A stretch of DNA of 64,000 nucleotides from Ideonella sp. WA131b (GTDB taxonomy: Bacteria > Pseudomonadota > Gammaproteobacteria > Burkholderiales > Burkholderiaceae_C): the NCBI GenBank assembly GCA_023657425.1, contig JAGTJW010000001.1, positions 744,001-808,000 of the forward strand. Reading direction: 5' to 3'. A program made the position numbers and the translations under genes. The notes below the pieces were generated by a model, which searched no databases, was not told the origin of the DNA, and worked only from the letters and a program-made list of their open reading frames with translations. Below, piece by piece: positions 50,875-61,275 of this stretch (its first letter is position 1; every line of letters begins with the position of its first letter).

Positions 50875-51384
50875 TCAGACGCGCGGGCCCGTGCGCTCGA
50901 CGCCGAGCCGCTGGGCCAACACGTCGGCCAGCGCGCTGATCTGCGCGATGGGCGTCGGGCCGCGCGCTGGGCGGTCGAGCAGCCGGGCGACACGGCCACG
51001 CTGGCGGTGGCGCAGGTCGATGGCCACATGCGTGCGGCGCTCGCCCGCGGCCGTCGCGATGCTCCAGCCGTCGCCGTCCAGCACGACGGCCTCGCCGCGC
51101 TGCCCCATCGGTTCGACGCGGCGAGCGGCGAAGTCCACGCGCCAGCCCGCACCCGGGCGCCGCCACAGACCGTGCAGCACCAGGCCCGCGAGCACCGCGG
51201 CCATGGCCAAGGCGGCCAGGGTGTCGCGCCAGGCCCAGTCGCTGCGGTAGGCCAGCACGCCGAGCGCCGTGCCGGCCAGGCCGAGCACGGCGCCGGTCGG
51301 GTGCGGCTCCAAGCGTGCCAGCGTCAGCACGGCCTGGCGCTGCGCCGCGGCCACCAGTTGCGGCAATGCCAATTCGGTCTTCAT
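50875..51384 (-). CDS. Hypothetical membrane protein between trpD and trpC
   Basis: Unrecognised 169-residue protein. Two hydrophobic segments lie at about 31-46 and 56-72; the rest is a soluble C-terminal domain with [19 protein letters not shown] and a basic [12 protein letters not shown] stretch. The 16-base gap to trpD and 23-base gap to trpC place it in the trp operon. It might be a membrane-anchored beta-sandwich; no function can be assigned. Confidence 0.65.
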   Translation of the reverse strand: MKTELALPQLVAAAQRQAVLTLARLEPHPTGAVLGLAGTALGVLAYRSDWAWRDTLAALAMAAVLAGLVLHGLWRRPGAGWRVDFAARRVEPMGQRGEAVVLDGDGWSIATAAGERRTHVAIDLRHRQRGRVARLLDRPARGPTPIAQISALADVLAQRLGVERTGPRV

Positions 51385-51400
51385 GCTGGCGTCCGGCGCA

Positions 51401-52438
51401 TCAGGCCGCCGGCCGCAGGCGCTGCGTGCAGGCCACGAACTGGCTGAGCCTGGCCCTGGCCTGGCCCGAGGCCACCGCCTCGCGCGCGCGCTTCACGCCT
51501 TCGGTGACGCTGGCCGCCGTGCCGGCGCAATACAGCGCAGCCCCAGCGTTGAGCAGCACGATGTCGCGCACCGGACCCTCCTCGTTGGCCAGCGCGCGCT
51601 GGATGCAGGCCACGCTCTCCTCCTTGTTGGCCACCTTGAGCACGCGGCTGTCGTAGACCGGCAGGCCGAAGTCGCTGGGGTGCACGGTGTACTCGCGCAC
51701 GCTGCCATCCTTGAGCTCGCCCACCATCGTCTCGCCCGACAGCGAGATCTCGTCCATGCCGTTCATGCCGTAGACCACCATCACGTGCTCGCTGCCCAGG
51801 CGCTGCAGCACGCGAACCTGGATGCCCACGAGATCGGGATGGAAGACGCCGAGCAGCTGGTTGGGCGCGCCCGCGGGGTTGGTGAGCGGGCCCAGGATGT
51901 TGAAGAAGGTGCGCACGCCCAGCTCCTTGCGCACCGGCGCCGCGTGCTTCATGGCCGCGTGGTGGTTGGGCGCGAACATGTAGGCGATGCCGGTCTCGGC
52001 CAGGCACTCGGCCACCTGCTCAGGCATCAGCATGATGTGGGCGCCCAGCGCCTCGACCACGTCGGCCGAGCCGCTGGTGCTGCTGACGCTGCGGCCGGCG
52101 TGCTTGGCCACGCGCGCGCCCGCGGCGGCGGCCACGAACATGCTGGCGGTGCTGATGTTGAAGGTGTGCGAGCTGTCGCCGCCGGTGCCGACGATGTCGA
52201 CCAGGCCCGTGCGGTCGGCCACCGGCACGGGGGTGGCGAACTCGCGCATCACCTGGGCCGCGGCGGCGATCTCGCCCACGGTCTCCTTCTTCACGCGCAG
52301 GCCCATCGACAGTGCGGCAATCATCACCGGGCTCATCTCGCCGCTCATGATGCGGCGCATCAGCGCCAGCATCTCGTCGTGGAAGATCTCGCGGTGCTCG
52401 ATGACGCGCGTGAGCGCCTCGGTGTCGGTGATGCTCAT
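51401..52438 (-). CDS. trpD: Anthranilate phosphoribosyltransferase
   Basis: TrpD, 345 residues, joining anthranilate to PRPP. The PRPP-binding loop [17 protein letters not shown] and [21 protein letters not shown] are intact; [12 protein letters not shown] is typical. It starts 12 bases after ltaE ends. Confidence 0.98.
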   Translation of the reverse strand: MSITDTEALTRVIEHREIFHDEMLALMRRIMSGEMSPVMIAALSMGLRVKKETVGEIAAAAQVMREFATPVPVADRTGLVDIVGTGGDSSHTFNISTASMFVAAAAGARVAKHAGRSVSSTSGSADVVEALGAHIMLMPEQVAECLAETGIAYMFAPNHHAAMKHAAPVRKELGVRTFFNILGPLTNPAGAPNQLLGVFHPDLVGIQVRVLQRLGSEHVMVVYGMNGMDEISLSGETMVGELKDGSVREYTVHPSDFGLPVYDSRVLKVANKEESVACIQRALANEEGPVRDIVLLNAGAALYCAGTAASVTEGVKRAREAVASGQARARLSQFVACTQRLRPAA

Positions 52439-52450
52439 GGGGCTGGCTCC

Positions 52451-53458
52451 TCAGTGCAGCGCGGCGCGGATGATGGGCAGGGCGCGTTCGATGTCCTCCC
52501 GGCTCACGTCCAGGTGCGTGACCAGGCGGATGCGGTACAGGCCCGTGCAAAGCACGCCTGCGGCCCTGAGGCGCTCCACCAATCCCGCGGCCTTGGCCGG
52601 CGCCACGTCGACGAACAAGATGTTGGTCTGCGGCGTCGCCACGCTCACGCCGTCCAGGCCCTGCAGGCCCTCGGCGAGCCGCCGCGCGTTCGCGTGGTCT
52701 TCGGCGAGACGCTCGACATGGTGCTCCAGCGCATGCAGCGCCGCCGCGGCCAGCACGCCGGCCTGGCGCAGGCCGCCGCCGAGCATCTTGCGCACGCGGT
52801 GGGCGCGATCGACGAGCTCGCGCGAGCCCACCAGTGCCGAGCCCGCCGGCGTGCCCAGCCCCTTGCTGAAGCACACCGAGACGCTGTCGAAAGGCGCCGC
52901 CAGCTCGGCCACGGGCCGGCCGCTGGCCACCGCGGCGTTGAACAGGCGCGCGCCGTCCAGGTGCGTGGCCAGGCCGCGGCCGTGCACCAACGCGCAGGCC
53001 TGCTCGACGTAGGCCTGCGGCAGGATCTGGCCGCCCCAGGTGTTCTCCAGCGTCAACAGGCGAGAACGCGCGAAGTGAGCGTCATCGGGCTTGATGTTGG
53101 CCTCGATGTCGGCCAGCGGGATGGACCCGTCGGCCTGCTGCGCCAGCGGCTGCGGCTGGATGCTGCCCAGCACCGCGGCGCCGCCGCCCTCCCAGCGGTA
53201 GGTGTGGGCCAGCTGGCCAACGAGGTATTCGTCGCCGCGCTGGCAGTGCGCCATCAGGCCGCAGAGGTTGCTCATGGTGCCGGTGGGCAAGAAAAGGGCC
53301 GCCTCCTTGCCGAGCAGCGCCGCGATGCGCGCCTGCAGCGCGTTGACGCTGGGGTCGTCGCCAAACACGTCGTCGCCGAGCTCGGCGCGGGCCATCGTGT
53401 CGCGCATGGCCGGCGTGGGCCGCGTGACAGTGTCGCTGCGCAGGTCGATGGGCTTCAC
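52451..53458 (-). CDS. ltaE: Low-specificity L-threonine aldolase
   Basis: PLP-dependent aldolase splitting L-threonine/allo-threonine to glycine and acetaldehyde; 335 residues from a GTG at 53458 that overlaps the trpG stop by 4 bases (GTGA). [36 protein letters not shown] and the PLP lysine in [13 protein letters not shown] are diagnostic. Its insertion inside the trp operon with translational coupling is unusual. Confidence 0.95.
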   Translation of the reverse strand: MKPIDLRSDTVTRPTPAMRDTMARAELGDDVFGDDPSVNALQARIAALLGKEAALFLPTGTMSNLCGLMAHCQRGDEYLVGQLAHTYRWEGGGAAVLGSIQPQPLAQQADGSIPLADIEANIKPDDAHFARSRLLTLENTWGGQILPQAYVEQACALVHGRGLATHLDGARLFNAAVASGRPVAELAAPFDSVSVCFSKGLGTPAGSALVGSRELVDRAHRVRKMLGGGLRQAGVLAAAALHALEHHVERLAEDHANARRLAEGLQGLDGVSVATPQTNILFVDVAPAKAAGLVERLRAAGVLCTGLYRIRLVTHLDVSREDIERALPIIRAALH

Positions 53459-54024
53459 CGCACGTGCTCCAGGAAGTTCTTCAGCATCGTGTGGCCGTGT
53501 TCGCTGAGGATGCTCTCGGGGTGGAACTGCACGCCCTCCACCGGCAGGCCTCGGTGGCGCAGGCCCATGATCTCGCCGTCGTCGGACTCGGCCGTGACGA
53601 GCAGATCCTGGGGCAGCGACACGCGCTCGATGGCCAGCGAGTGGTAGCGGATGACCTCGAAGTGCTCCGGCAGCCCGGTGAACACGCCCTGCCCGTCGGT
53701 GCGGATGGTGCTGGCCTTGCCGTGCATCGGCACCTGCGCGCGCACGACCCGGCCGCCCAGCGCCGCGCCGATGGCCTGGTGGCCCAGGCACACCCCCAAG
53801 AGCGGCAACCGGCCGGCGAAGTGGCGGATGGCCTCGATGCAGATGCCGGCCTCGGCCGGGCTGCAGGGGCCGGGCGAGAGCACGAGATGGTCGGGCTTGA
53901 GCGCCGCGATGCCGTCGACGGTGATCTCGTCGTTGCGGAACACGCGAACCTCCTGGCCGAGCTCGCCGAAGTACTGCACCAGGTTGAAGGTGAAGCTGTC
54001 GTAGTTGTCGATCATCAGCAGCAT
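53455..54024 (-). CDS. trpG: Anthranilate synthase glutamine amidotransferase subunit
   Basis: TrpG, 189 residues, supplying ammonia to TrpE. Cys79 in [12 protein letters not shown] is the catalytic cysteine and [11 protein letters not shown] holds the His-Glu pair. It may also serve folate synthesis (PabA), as is common when one copy exists. Separated from trpE by a palindromic repeat. Confidence 0.97.
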   Translation of the reverse strand: MLLMIDNYDSFTFNLVQYFGELGQEVRVFRNDEITVDGIAALKPDHLVLSPGPCSPAEAGICIEAIRHFAGRLPLLGVCLGHQAIGAALGGRVVRAQVPMHGKASTIRTDGQGVFTGLPEHFEVIRYHSLAIERVSLPQDLLVTAESDDGEIMGLRHRGLPVEGVQFHPESILSEHGHTMLKNFLEHVR

Positions 54025-54028
54025 GGCC

Positions 54029-54102
54029 GGGCCCCCCGTCGGGCAGCCCCAAGGGGGGCCTGCGCCCCCTCGGGGGGCAGCGAACTCAGTGAGCGTGGGG
54101 GC
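54029..54102. repeat. Dispersed palindromic repeat, copy D
   Basis: In the trpE-trpG spacer: GCCCCAAGGGGGGC and GCGCCCCCTCGGGGGGC palindromes, followed by the GCGAACTCAGTGAGCGTGGG segment. Related to copies A-C by its C-run/G-run cores. Confidence 0.65.
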
Positions 54103-54103
54103 A

Positions 54104-55591
<1,488 letters not shown>

Positions 55592-55748
55592 GTCGGCAAC
55601 TCTCGTCGTTATGGGGCCTGCAGCAGACCCGGCGGCATCGGCAGGGTCAGACCGAGCGGCGCCAGGGCCAGGCTCCCCGGCTGCTGGAGCCGGTGCGCTT
55701 GGCCGCTGTCTTGACGAGGGCGAACATGAGAAACAACACGAATTCAGT

Positions 55749-56855
55749 TTAGCCGATGCTCTCGACCTGCCGGCTCTGCTGGTAGGCCGCACCGAAACGG
55801 TTGGCCAGGAAGTCCGGCAGCGCCACCTGCTCCTGGCGGATGAAGCCCTGATGCGGCAGCCTGCCTTCGCGGAACAGGTCGACCGCCGCGCAGATGCCGG
55901 CGGCGGTGGTGATCTGGATGGCCGACAGCGGCGCCGTGTCGGAGCGGTCGGCGAAGATCTTGCGCGCGAACACCTCCTGCACCAGGCTGCCGCCGCGCAG
56001 TCCGCTGACGGTGACGAACACCAGCACGACATCCTGCATGGTGCTGGGGATGCTCTTGCGCAGGATGGCCTTCAGCGTCTCGGTGTCCTGGCTGAGCTGC
56101 AGCTCTTCGAGCAGCATCTTCATCAGGTCGCGGTGCCCGGGGTAGCGCACGCTCTTGTAGTCGAGCGTCTGCACGCGGCCGGCCAGCGTGTCGCACAGGG
56201 TGCCCAGGCCGCCGCTGGTGTTGAAGGCCTCGTACTCGGTGCCGTCGAGGCTGAAGTGCTCCAGGCCCTCCAGCGGCAGCACCTCGATGTTGCGGCCACC
56301 GCGGATGGCCTCGCAGGGGTGGCAGTACTCGTTGATGAGGCCGTCGACGCTCCAGGTGAGGTTGTACTTGAGGGAGTTGGTCGGGAAGGCCGGCAGCGCG
56401 CCGACCCGCATCTTCACCTCGTGCAGGGTGTCGAAGCCCTGCGCGAGGTGGTGGGCGACGATGCCGATGAAGCCTGGCGCCAGACCGCACTGCGGCATGA
56501 AGGCCGTGGGCGCGCCGTCGGCCAGCTGCTGGATGGCGCGCGTGGCGGCCACGTCTTCGGTGAGGTCGAAGTAGTGCACGCCGGCCTGGCGCGCAGCGGT
56601 GGCCGCGGTGGTGGCCAAGTGGTAGGGCAGTGCGTTGACGACCGCGTCCTGCCCGCTCAGCACGGCCCGCACGCCGTCCACGTCGGCGGTGTCGGCCCTG
56701 CGCGTGGCCACACCCGCGCAGCCTGGATCGGCGCTGATCCTGGCCAGCGCCGCGGCACTGCGGTCCACCACCGTGACGGCGTAATCGCCGCTGCCGTGAA
56801 GAAGCCGGGTGATGGTCTGGCCGATGTGGCCGGCGCCGAGCAGGGTGATGCGCAT
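55749..56855 (-). CDS. Saccharopine dehydrogenase-like NAD(P)-binding oxidoreductase
   Basis: A 368-residue protein with an N-terminal Rossmann fold (ITLLGAGHIGQTITRLL, residues 3-19) and a saccharopine dehydrogenase C-terminal domain (CGLAPGFIGIVAHHLAQ, VGALPAFPTNSLKYNLTWS, INEYCHPCEAI). Members act on saccharopine or related amino acids, including lysine dehydrogenases. The nearby Lrp-type regulator suggests amino-acid catabolism, but the substrate is not evident. The 135-base upstream region has two GTCGAAA repeats 14 bases apart, a possible operator. Confidence 0.85.
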   Translation of the reverse strand: MRITLLGAGHIGQTITRLLHGSGDYAVTVVDRSAAALARISADPGCAGVATRRADTADVDGVRAVLSGQDAVVNALPYHLATTAATAARQAGVHYFDLTEDVAATRAIQQLADGAPTAFMPQCGLAPGFIGIVAHHLAQGFDTLHEVKMRVGALPAFPTNSLKYNLTWSVDGLINEYCHPCEAIRGGRNIEVLPLEGLEHFSLDGTEYEAFNTSGGLGTLCDTLAGRVQTLDYKSVRYPGHRDLMKMLLEELQLSQDTETLKAILRKSIPSTMQDVVLVFVTVSGLRGGSLVQEVFARKIFADRSDTAPLSAIQITTAAGICAAVDLFREGRLPHQGFIRQEQVALPDFLANRFGAAYQQSRQVESIG

Positions 56856-56990
56856 GGTTTCCTCCGAGGTGAACGAGCCGGAACTGCCGGGCAGTCTAGG
56901 CAGCGTTCATGTCGAAAGAAACGGTACGATCGTCGAAACAACGGGGTTCTTCATCGAATCGACGAGATGCACCCGACGAATCGTCACCCT

Positions 56991-57536
56991 CTACAGCAAG
57001 CCTTCGGCCTTGAGCTTCTTGCGGTACTCGCGGGCCTCGGCACGGCGCGCCTTCGTGGCGTCGGCCTCGTAGGCCTCCACGGCCTGCTGGCGCAGCAGCA
57101 AGGCTTCTTTCAGCGCGTCCTTGAAGCGCTTCTGGGTGTAGGTGTTCTCCGTGCCGATGTAGACGCTCTTGCGCTGCGGCGTGCGGCCAAAGCGCGGGAT
57201 CAGCACCGCGAGGCTGCAGTCACGCAGGTCGGAACCCAGCCGTTGTCGCACGATAGGACCGGAGATGCCCACCGGCAGGGCGCTGCGCTTGTTGACACTG
57301 GGGCCCCGCTGCAGCAAAGACGGGGCCGGCAGTTCGGCAATGCGTTTGAGCAGCTCCTTGGTGGCCAGCCGCAAGGACTGGGCGGCACCGCTGCCGTCGT
57401 TGGTATGGTCCGAGTAGAGCTTGGTGCCACCATAGCGGAGTTGCCAGCCGTGGGTGGCGCGGTGGTCGATGCGCTGGATGCTCTGCGGCACCTCGAACAC
57501 ATGACCGCTGAAGATGGTGACGGTGCGCGTCTTCAC
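56991..57536 (-). CDS. Conserved hypothetical protein
   Basis: Not recognised with certainty; 181 residues, basic. The segment GWQLRYGGTKLYSDH, followed by a helix (AAQSLRLATKELLKRI), faintly recalls small AP2-like DNA-binding folds of phage and bacterial proteins. The C-terminal third is a long charged helix (EADATKARRAEAREYRKKL). Its neighbours belong to unrelated pathways, so context gives no function. Confidence 0.6.
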   Translation of the reverse strand: MKTRTVTIFSGHVFEVPQSIQRIDHRATHGWQLRYGGTKLYSDHTNDGSGAAQSLRLATKELLKRIAELPAPSLLQRGPSVNKRSALPVGISGPIVRQRLGSDLRDCSLAVLIPRFGRTPQRKSVYIGTENTYTQKRFKDALKEALLLRQQAVEAYEADATKARRAEAREYRKKLKAEGLL

Positions 57537-57721
57537 ATGAGGCCCCTGGATGTTTACCGGTCGAGTCTCCCCCTGAAAGGAAACGGGGCGCTCTGCGGCG
57601 CCTCGGCGAAACGCGACTGCGCTCCGGGCGAGGCCGTGCAGTTGCGGTGGAGCCGCGAATGTATTCCATGCCGGAAACGCGCTCCCTCCCGAGCTTCCCG
57701 CTCTGTGGCAGATCTGACACG

Positions 57722-58156
57722 ATGCGGATCGACGACCTTGACCGCCGCCTGATCGCCCTGCTTCAAGGCGACGCCAGGGCGTCCGCAGCCGATCTTGCGC
57801 GCCGGCTCGGCGTCGCCCGAACCACGGTGCTGGCGCGCGTGGCCAGGCTCGAGCGCCAGGGCGTGATCATCGGCTACACCGTGCGCCTGGCCCATGACGG
57901 CGACGGTGCCGGCGTCGAGGCCTACGTCGGCATCAGCGTCTCGCCGCGCAGCGGTGCCGGCGTGACAGCGCGGCTCGCCACGCTGCCCGAGCTGCGCCAG
58001 CTCAGCAGCGTCAGCGGCGAGTTCGACTACCTCGCCCTGCTGCGCGCCGACAGCACGACGCGCCTGGACGCCCTGCTCGACGAGATCGGCGGCTTCGAGG
58101 GCGTGCTCAAGACGACCACGCACGTGGTGCTGGCACGGCGCATCGACAGGCTCTAG
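57722..58156 (+). CDS. Lrp/AsnC family transcriptional regulator
   Basis: A 144-residue regulator from ATG 57722: an N-terminal helix-turn-helix (residues about 5-55; ADLARRLGVARTTVLARVARL) and a C-terminal RAM ligand-binding domain (GVEAYVGISVSP, LRQLSSVSGEFDYLALLRA). It probably senses an amino acid and may control the saccharopine dehydrogenase-like gene 0.9 kb away; that link is an inference. Confidence 0.92.
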   Translation: MRIDDLDRRLIALLQGDARASAADLARRLGVARTTVLARVARLERQGVIIGYTVRLAHDGDGAGVEAYVGISVSPRSGAGVTARLATLPELRQLSSVSGEFDYLALLRADSTTRLDALLDEIGGFEGVLKTTTHVVLARRIDRL

Positions 58157-58174
58157 ACCGGTGTTCCGGCCTCG

Positions 58175-58846
58175 TCAGCGCGCCAGCTCGGCGCGCATCG
58201 CGTCGATCACCGCCTTGTAGCTGGGCTGGTCGAAGATGGCACTGCCCGCGACGAAGGTGTCGGCGCCGGCAGCGGCTACACGGCGGATGTTGTCGACCTT
58301 GATGCCGCCGTCGACCTCGAGCCGGATGTCGCGGCCGGACTGGTCGATCAGCTTGCGGGCCTGCTCGCACTTGCGCAGGGTGTGCTCGATGAAGCCCTGG
58401 CCGCCGAAGCCGGGGTTGACGCTCATCAGCAGGATCACATCGAGCCGGTCGATCGTCCACTCCAGCACGTCCAGCGGCGTGGCCGGGTTGAACACCAGCC
58501 CGCACTGACGGCCCTCGGCCTTGATCAACTGCAGCGTGCGGTCGACGTGCGTGCTGGCATCGGGGTGGAAGGTCACGATGTCGGCGCCGGCCCTGCAGAA
58601 GGCCTGGGCCAGCGCATCCACTGGCTGCACCATCAGGTGCACGTCGATCGGCACCGCCGTGTGGGCGCGCAGCGCCTGGCACACCATGGGCCCGAAGCTG
58701 AGATTGGGCACGTAATGGTTGTCCATCACGTCGAAGTGGATCCAATCGGCCCCGGCCTCGATCACGGCGCGAACCTCCTCGCCGAGACGGGCGAAGTCGG
58801 CACTGAGCAGGCTTGGGGCGATGCGGTGGCGGGGCATGTCGGGCAT
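58175..58846 (-). CDS. rpe: Ribulose-phosphate 3-epimerase
   Basis: TIM-barrel epimerase of the pentose phosphate/Calvin pathways, 223 residues. [52 protein letters not shown] and [12 protein letters not shown] hold the metal and catalytic residues. Two ATGs (58846 and 58837) are possible; neither has a ribosome binding site, and a -10-like TAGAAT ends 7 bases before the second, which suggests a leaderless mRNA. Confidence 0.96.
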   Translation of the reverse strand: MPDMPRHRIAPSLLSADFARLGEEVRAVIEAGADWIHFDVMDNHYVPNLSFGPMVCQALRAHTAVPIDVHLMVQPVDALAQAFCRAGADIVTFHPDASTHVDRTLQLIKAEGRQCGLVFNPATPLDVLEWTIDRLDVILLMSVNPGFGGQGFIEHTLRKCEQARKLIDQSGRDIRLEVDGGIKVDNIRRVAAAGADTFVAGSAIFDQPSYKAVIDAMRAELAR

Positions 58847-58868
58847 TCTAGGAGGGGCTTCCTAGAAT
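58845..58868. promoter_or_regulatory. Palindromic divergent promoter between rpe and apaG
   Basis: ATTCTAGGA and TCCTAGAAT are perfect 9-base inverted arms with a 6-base spacer, placing a TAGAAT -10-like hexamer on each strand, 6 bases before the apaG ATG and 7 before the second rpe ATG. No -35 consensus is seen at the right distance. Confidence 0.4.
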
Positions 58869-58874
58869 CGCGCC

Positions 58875-59264
58875 ATGATCAAAGCCCCCCGCGCCCGCGC
58901 CGTGTTCAGCTGCAGCGTGCGCGTGCAGTACCTGCCCGAGCAGTCGCAGGAGCCTGACGGTCCCTACGCGTTTGCCTACACGGTCACCATCCGCAACAGC
59001 GGCGCCGTCGCCGCGCAGCTGGTGGCGAGGCAGTGGGTCATCACCAACGCCCGCGGCCAAGCCGAGGAGGTGCGCGGCCTGGCTGTGGTCGGCCGCCAGC
59101 CGCTGCTCAAGCCCGGCGAGCAGTTCGAATACACCAGCTGGACCCGCATCGACACGCCGCACGGCACGATGCGCGGAACCTTCTTCTGCATGAGCGAGGA
59201 CGCCCACCCCTTCGACGTCCCGGTGCCCGAGTTCACGCTGGTGCACCCGAACGCGCTGCACTGA
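58875..59264 (+). CDS. apaG: ApaG protein
   Basis: A 129-residue single-domain ApaG protein (immunoglobulin-like beta sandwich), role uncertain and linked in enterobacteria to Co/Mg resistance. PYAFAYTVTIRNSGAVAAQLVARQW and the C-terminal GTMRGTFFCMSEDAHPFDV with PVPEFTL are diagnostic. Likely leaderless from the palindromic promoter. Confidence 0.95.
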   Translation: MIKAPRARAVFSCSVRVQYLPEQSQEPDGPYAFAYTVTIRNSGAVAAQLVARQWVITNARGQAEEVRGLAVVGRQPLLKPGEQFEYTSWTRIDTPHGTMRGTFFCMSEDAHPFDVPVPEFTLVHPNALH

Positions 59265-59269
59265 CGGCG

Positions 59270-59398
59270 TCAACGGGGCGGCGGGGCCGGCGGCTCGTCC
59301 TCATCGTCGCGGCGCTTGCGGCCCGAGAACATCGTCCACCAGACGGCGAACAGCAGCAGCGAGAGCGCGATCAGCGCCTCCAGGATCAGCAGCCACAT
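59270..59398 (-). CDS. Small single-pass membrane protein
   Basis: A 42-residue frame: one transmembrane helix (WLLILEALIALSLLLFAVW, residues 2-20), then a charged, Pro-rich tail ending DEDEPPAPPPR. It lies tail-to-tail with apaG and 24 bases after the GGDEF gene's stop. Size and context fit the many conserved single-helix proteins of this order; the function is unknown. Confidence 0.55.
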   Translation of the reverse strand: MWLLILEALIALSLLLFAVWWTMFSGRKRRDDEDEPPAPPPR

Positions 59399-59422
59399 GG
59401 CGGTCGCGATGCGTGGACGGCG

Positions 59423-60520
59423 TCAGGCTGAAACGACGATGCGGCCGCTGCCCTGCGCCTTGGCTTCGGCCAGCGCGGCGGCGGTCCGTTCGAGCGTGCG
59501 CTCCATCGGCTCGCCCGCCATGTGCTCGGCCAGTCCCGCTGAGAGCGTCACGCCCACGGTGGCCGCACCGTGGACGATGCGCAGCGCCTCGAGCCGCCAT
59601 TGCAAGCGCTCCAGGCCGCCACGGGCCAGCGCGGCGCGGGTGTCGCTCATCATCAACAGCAGCTTATCCCCACCCCAGCGCGCCAGCACGTCCGACACCC
59701 GCACCTGGCGCTGCGCCTCCTGGGCCAGCGCCGAGAGCACGGTGTCGCCCACCGCATAGCCGTGGGCCTCGTTCACCGGCTTGAAGCGGTCGATGTCGAG
59801 CAAGGCCAGGCAGAAGCTCTGGCCGCTGCGGATGCAGCGCTGGTGCTCCTGAGCCATGAGCCCGAGCATGTGGCGCCGGTTGATGAGGCCGGTGAGCTCG
59901 TCACGCGTGGCCGACTCGCGCAGCCTCGCCAGCGCCTGCGCCAGCTCGGCCCGTTGCTGCCGCGCGCGGTGACGGATGCGCGACAGCCGCCCGGCCAGCA
60001 GCGACACCGCCGGCATCATCGTGGCCACCAGCAGGAAGTGGCCAACCTCGATGACCAGCGGGTACAGCCGCGGCTGCGTCACCGTCATCACCGCCATCGC
60101 GCTGCCGAACAGCAGCACGGCGTACACGCTGAGCCAGCGCATCTGCCGCGGCGACACGACGAACATGCCGAACATCAGCACCACCATCACCACCGGGAAG
60201 ACCGCGCCCCGGCCCGCGCCGAGCAGCGTGTAGGCCACAGCGCCACTGGAGAGCGCGAACAGGATCTGCGGCACTGTCAGCGATGGCTCTGCCCAGCGCC
60301 GCGACAGCCCGCTGCGGATGAGCACGAAGAACGCCAGCATGCCGCCCAGCGTGACCGCCGACCACAGGGCCACGGGCCGCACCGGCGCCACGCCGACGGC
60401 AGCGAAGTAGTGCATGGCCACCACGCCGGTGGCCATCAGCACCAGCGCAAGCCCCGCCTGCGCCAGCCGCACGCGTTGCACCGGGTCAGTGGTCAGGAGG
60501 GCGTCCAGCAGCGGCTTCAT
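59423..60520 (-). CDS. GGDEF-domain membrane protein with degenerate active site
   Basis: A 365-residue protein with six or so transmembrane segments (about 15-190) and a C-terminal GGDEF-fold domain (about 205-365). RDELTGLINRRHML and LLDIDRFKPVNEAHGYAVGD are conserved. The signature itself reads GGDKL (283-287) in place of GGDEF, so the essential glutamate is lost and diguanylate cyclase activity is unlikely. It may be a GTP- or c-di-GMP-responsive sensor. Start M at 60520 is chosen for lack of a better site. Confidence 0.85.
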   Translation of the reverse strand: MKPLLDALLTTDPVQRVRLAQAGLALVLMATGVVAMHYFAAVGVAPVRPVALWSAVTLGGMLAFFVLIRSGLSRRWAEPSLTVPQILFALSSGAVAYTLLGAGRGAVFPVVMVVLMFGMFVVSPRQMRWLSVYAVLLFGSAMAVMTVTQPRLYPLVIEVGHFLLVATMMPAVSLLAGRLSRIRHRARQQRAELAQALARLRESATRDELTGLINRRHMLGLMAQEHQRCIRSGQSFCLALLDIDRFKPVNEAHGYAVGDTVLSALAQEAQRQVRVSDVLARWGGDKLLLMMSDTRAALARGGLERLQWRLEALRIVHGAATVGVTLSAGLAEHMAGEPMERTLERTAAALAEAKAQGSGRIVVSA

Positions 60521-60567
60521 GGCGGGCGGCGAGCGTAGCACCGCGGCGCGGTGCGGCGCCCCGGCGT

Positions 60568-61116
60568 TCAGGCCGATGGCCGCAAGTGCTGCAAGGGCAG
60601 CGCGCCGCCGGTCTTGACCTCGCCGAGGCTGAAGCGGGTGTGCAGGTCCTTCACGTTGGGCAGCTTGAACAGCACATCCAGCGCCAGGCGCGAGAAAGCG
60701 TCGAGATCGGTGGCCACCACGTGCAGCTCGAAGGTGCCGGTGCCGCTGATGTAGTGACAGCCCAGCACCTCGGGCCGCGCGCGGATGGCGTCTTCGAGCG
60801 CGCGCGTGCTCTCACTGTTGTTGCGCTCGCAGTCCAGCCGCACAAAGGCCAGCACGCCCAGGCCGAGTTTGCGCCGGTCGAGCTCGGCACGGTAGCCGGT
60901 GATGTAGCCCTGCTCCTCGAGCCACTTCACGCGTCGCCAGGTGGGCGCGGCGCTCAGGCCGATGCGGGCGGCGAGCTCGGCGTTGGTCAGCCGAGCCTCG
61001 GCCTGCAGCTCGGCCAGGATGGCCAGGTCGTAGCGGTCGAGGGTCGCGCCCGGCTCGTCCACGCCAACCTCGGTTGCGGCAAGGGTTACCCCCAATTTCG
61101 GCTTCTTCGGCGTCAT
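60568..61116 (-). CDS. Lrp/AsnC family transcriptional regulator
   Basis: A 182-residue Lrp-type regulator with a short N-terminal extension, a helix-turn-helix (about 50-95; NAELAARIGLSAAPTWRRVKWL) and a RAM domain (LGVLAFVRLDCERN, LGCHYISGTGTFELHVV). Divergent from the indolepyruvate oxidoreductase gene and 159 bases from it, so a local regulator of aromatic or branched amino-acid catabolism. Confidence 0.93.
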   Translation of the reverse strand: MTPKKPKLGVTLAATEVGVDEPGATLDRYDLAILAELQAEARLTNAELAARIGLSAAPTWRRVKWLEEQGYITGYRAELDRRKLGLGVLAFVRLDCERNNSESTRALEDAIRARPEVLGCHYISGTGTFELHVVATDLDAFSRLALDVLFKLPNVKDLHTRFSLGEVKTGGALPLQHLRPSA

Positions 61117-61275
61117 GGCTCCTCCTGGGGCTGCAACGAAGCATAAAGCTTGCGCACAAGGCCCAGCCGCGGGGGAAAAACGCAAGGACATGTGCGACCG
61201 ATCTGCCTACACTGCCGCGCAGGCCCGGAGCTGCTGGAACACCCCGGCACCACCCCCGGGCGTGGAGACGCACGC

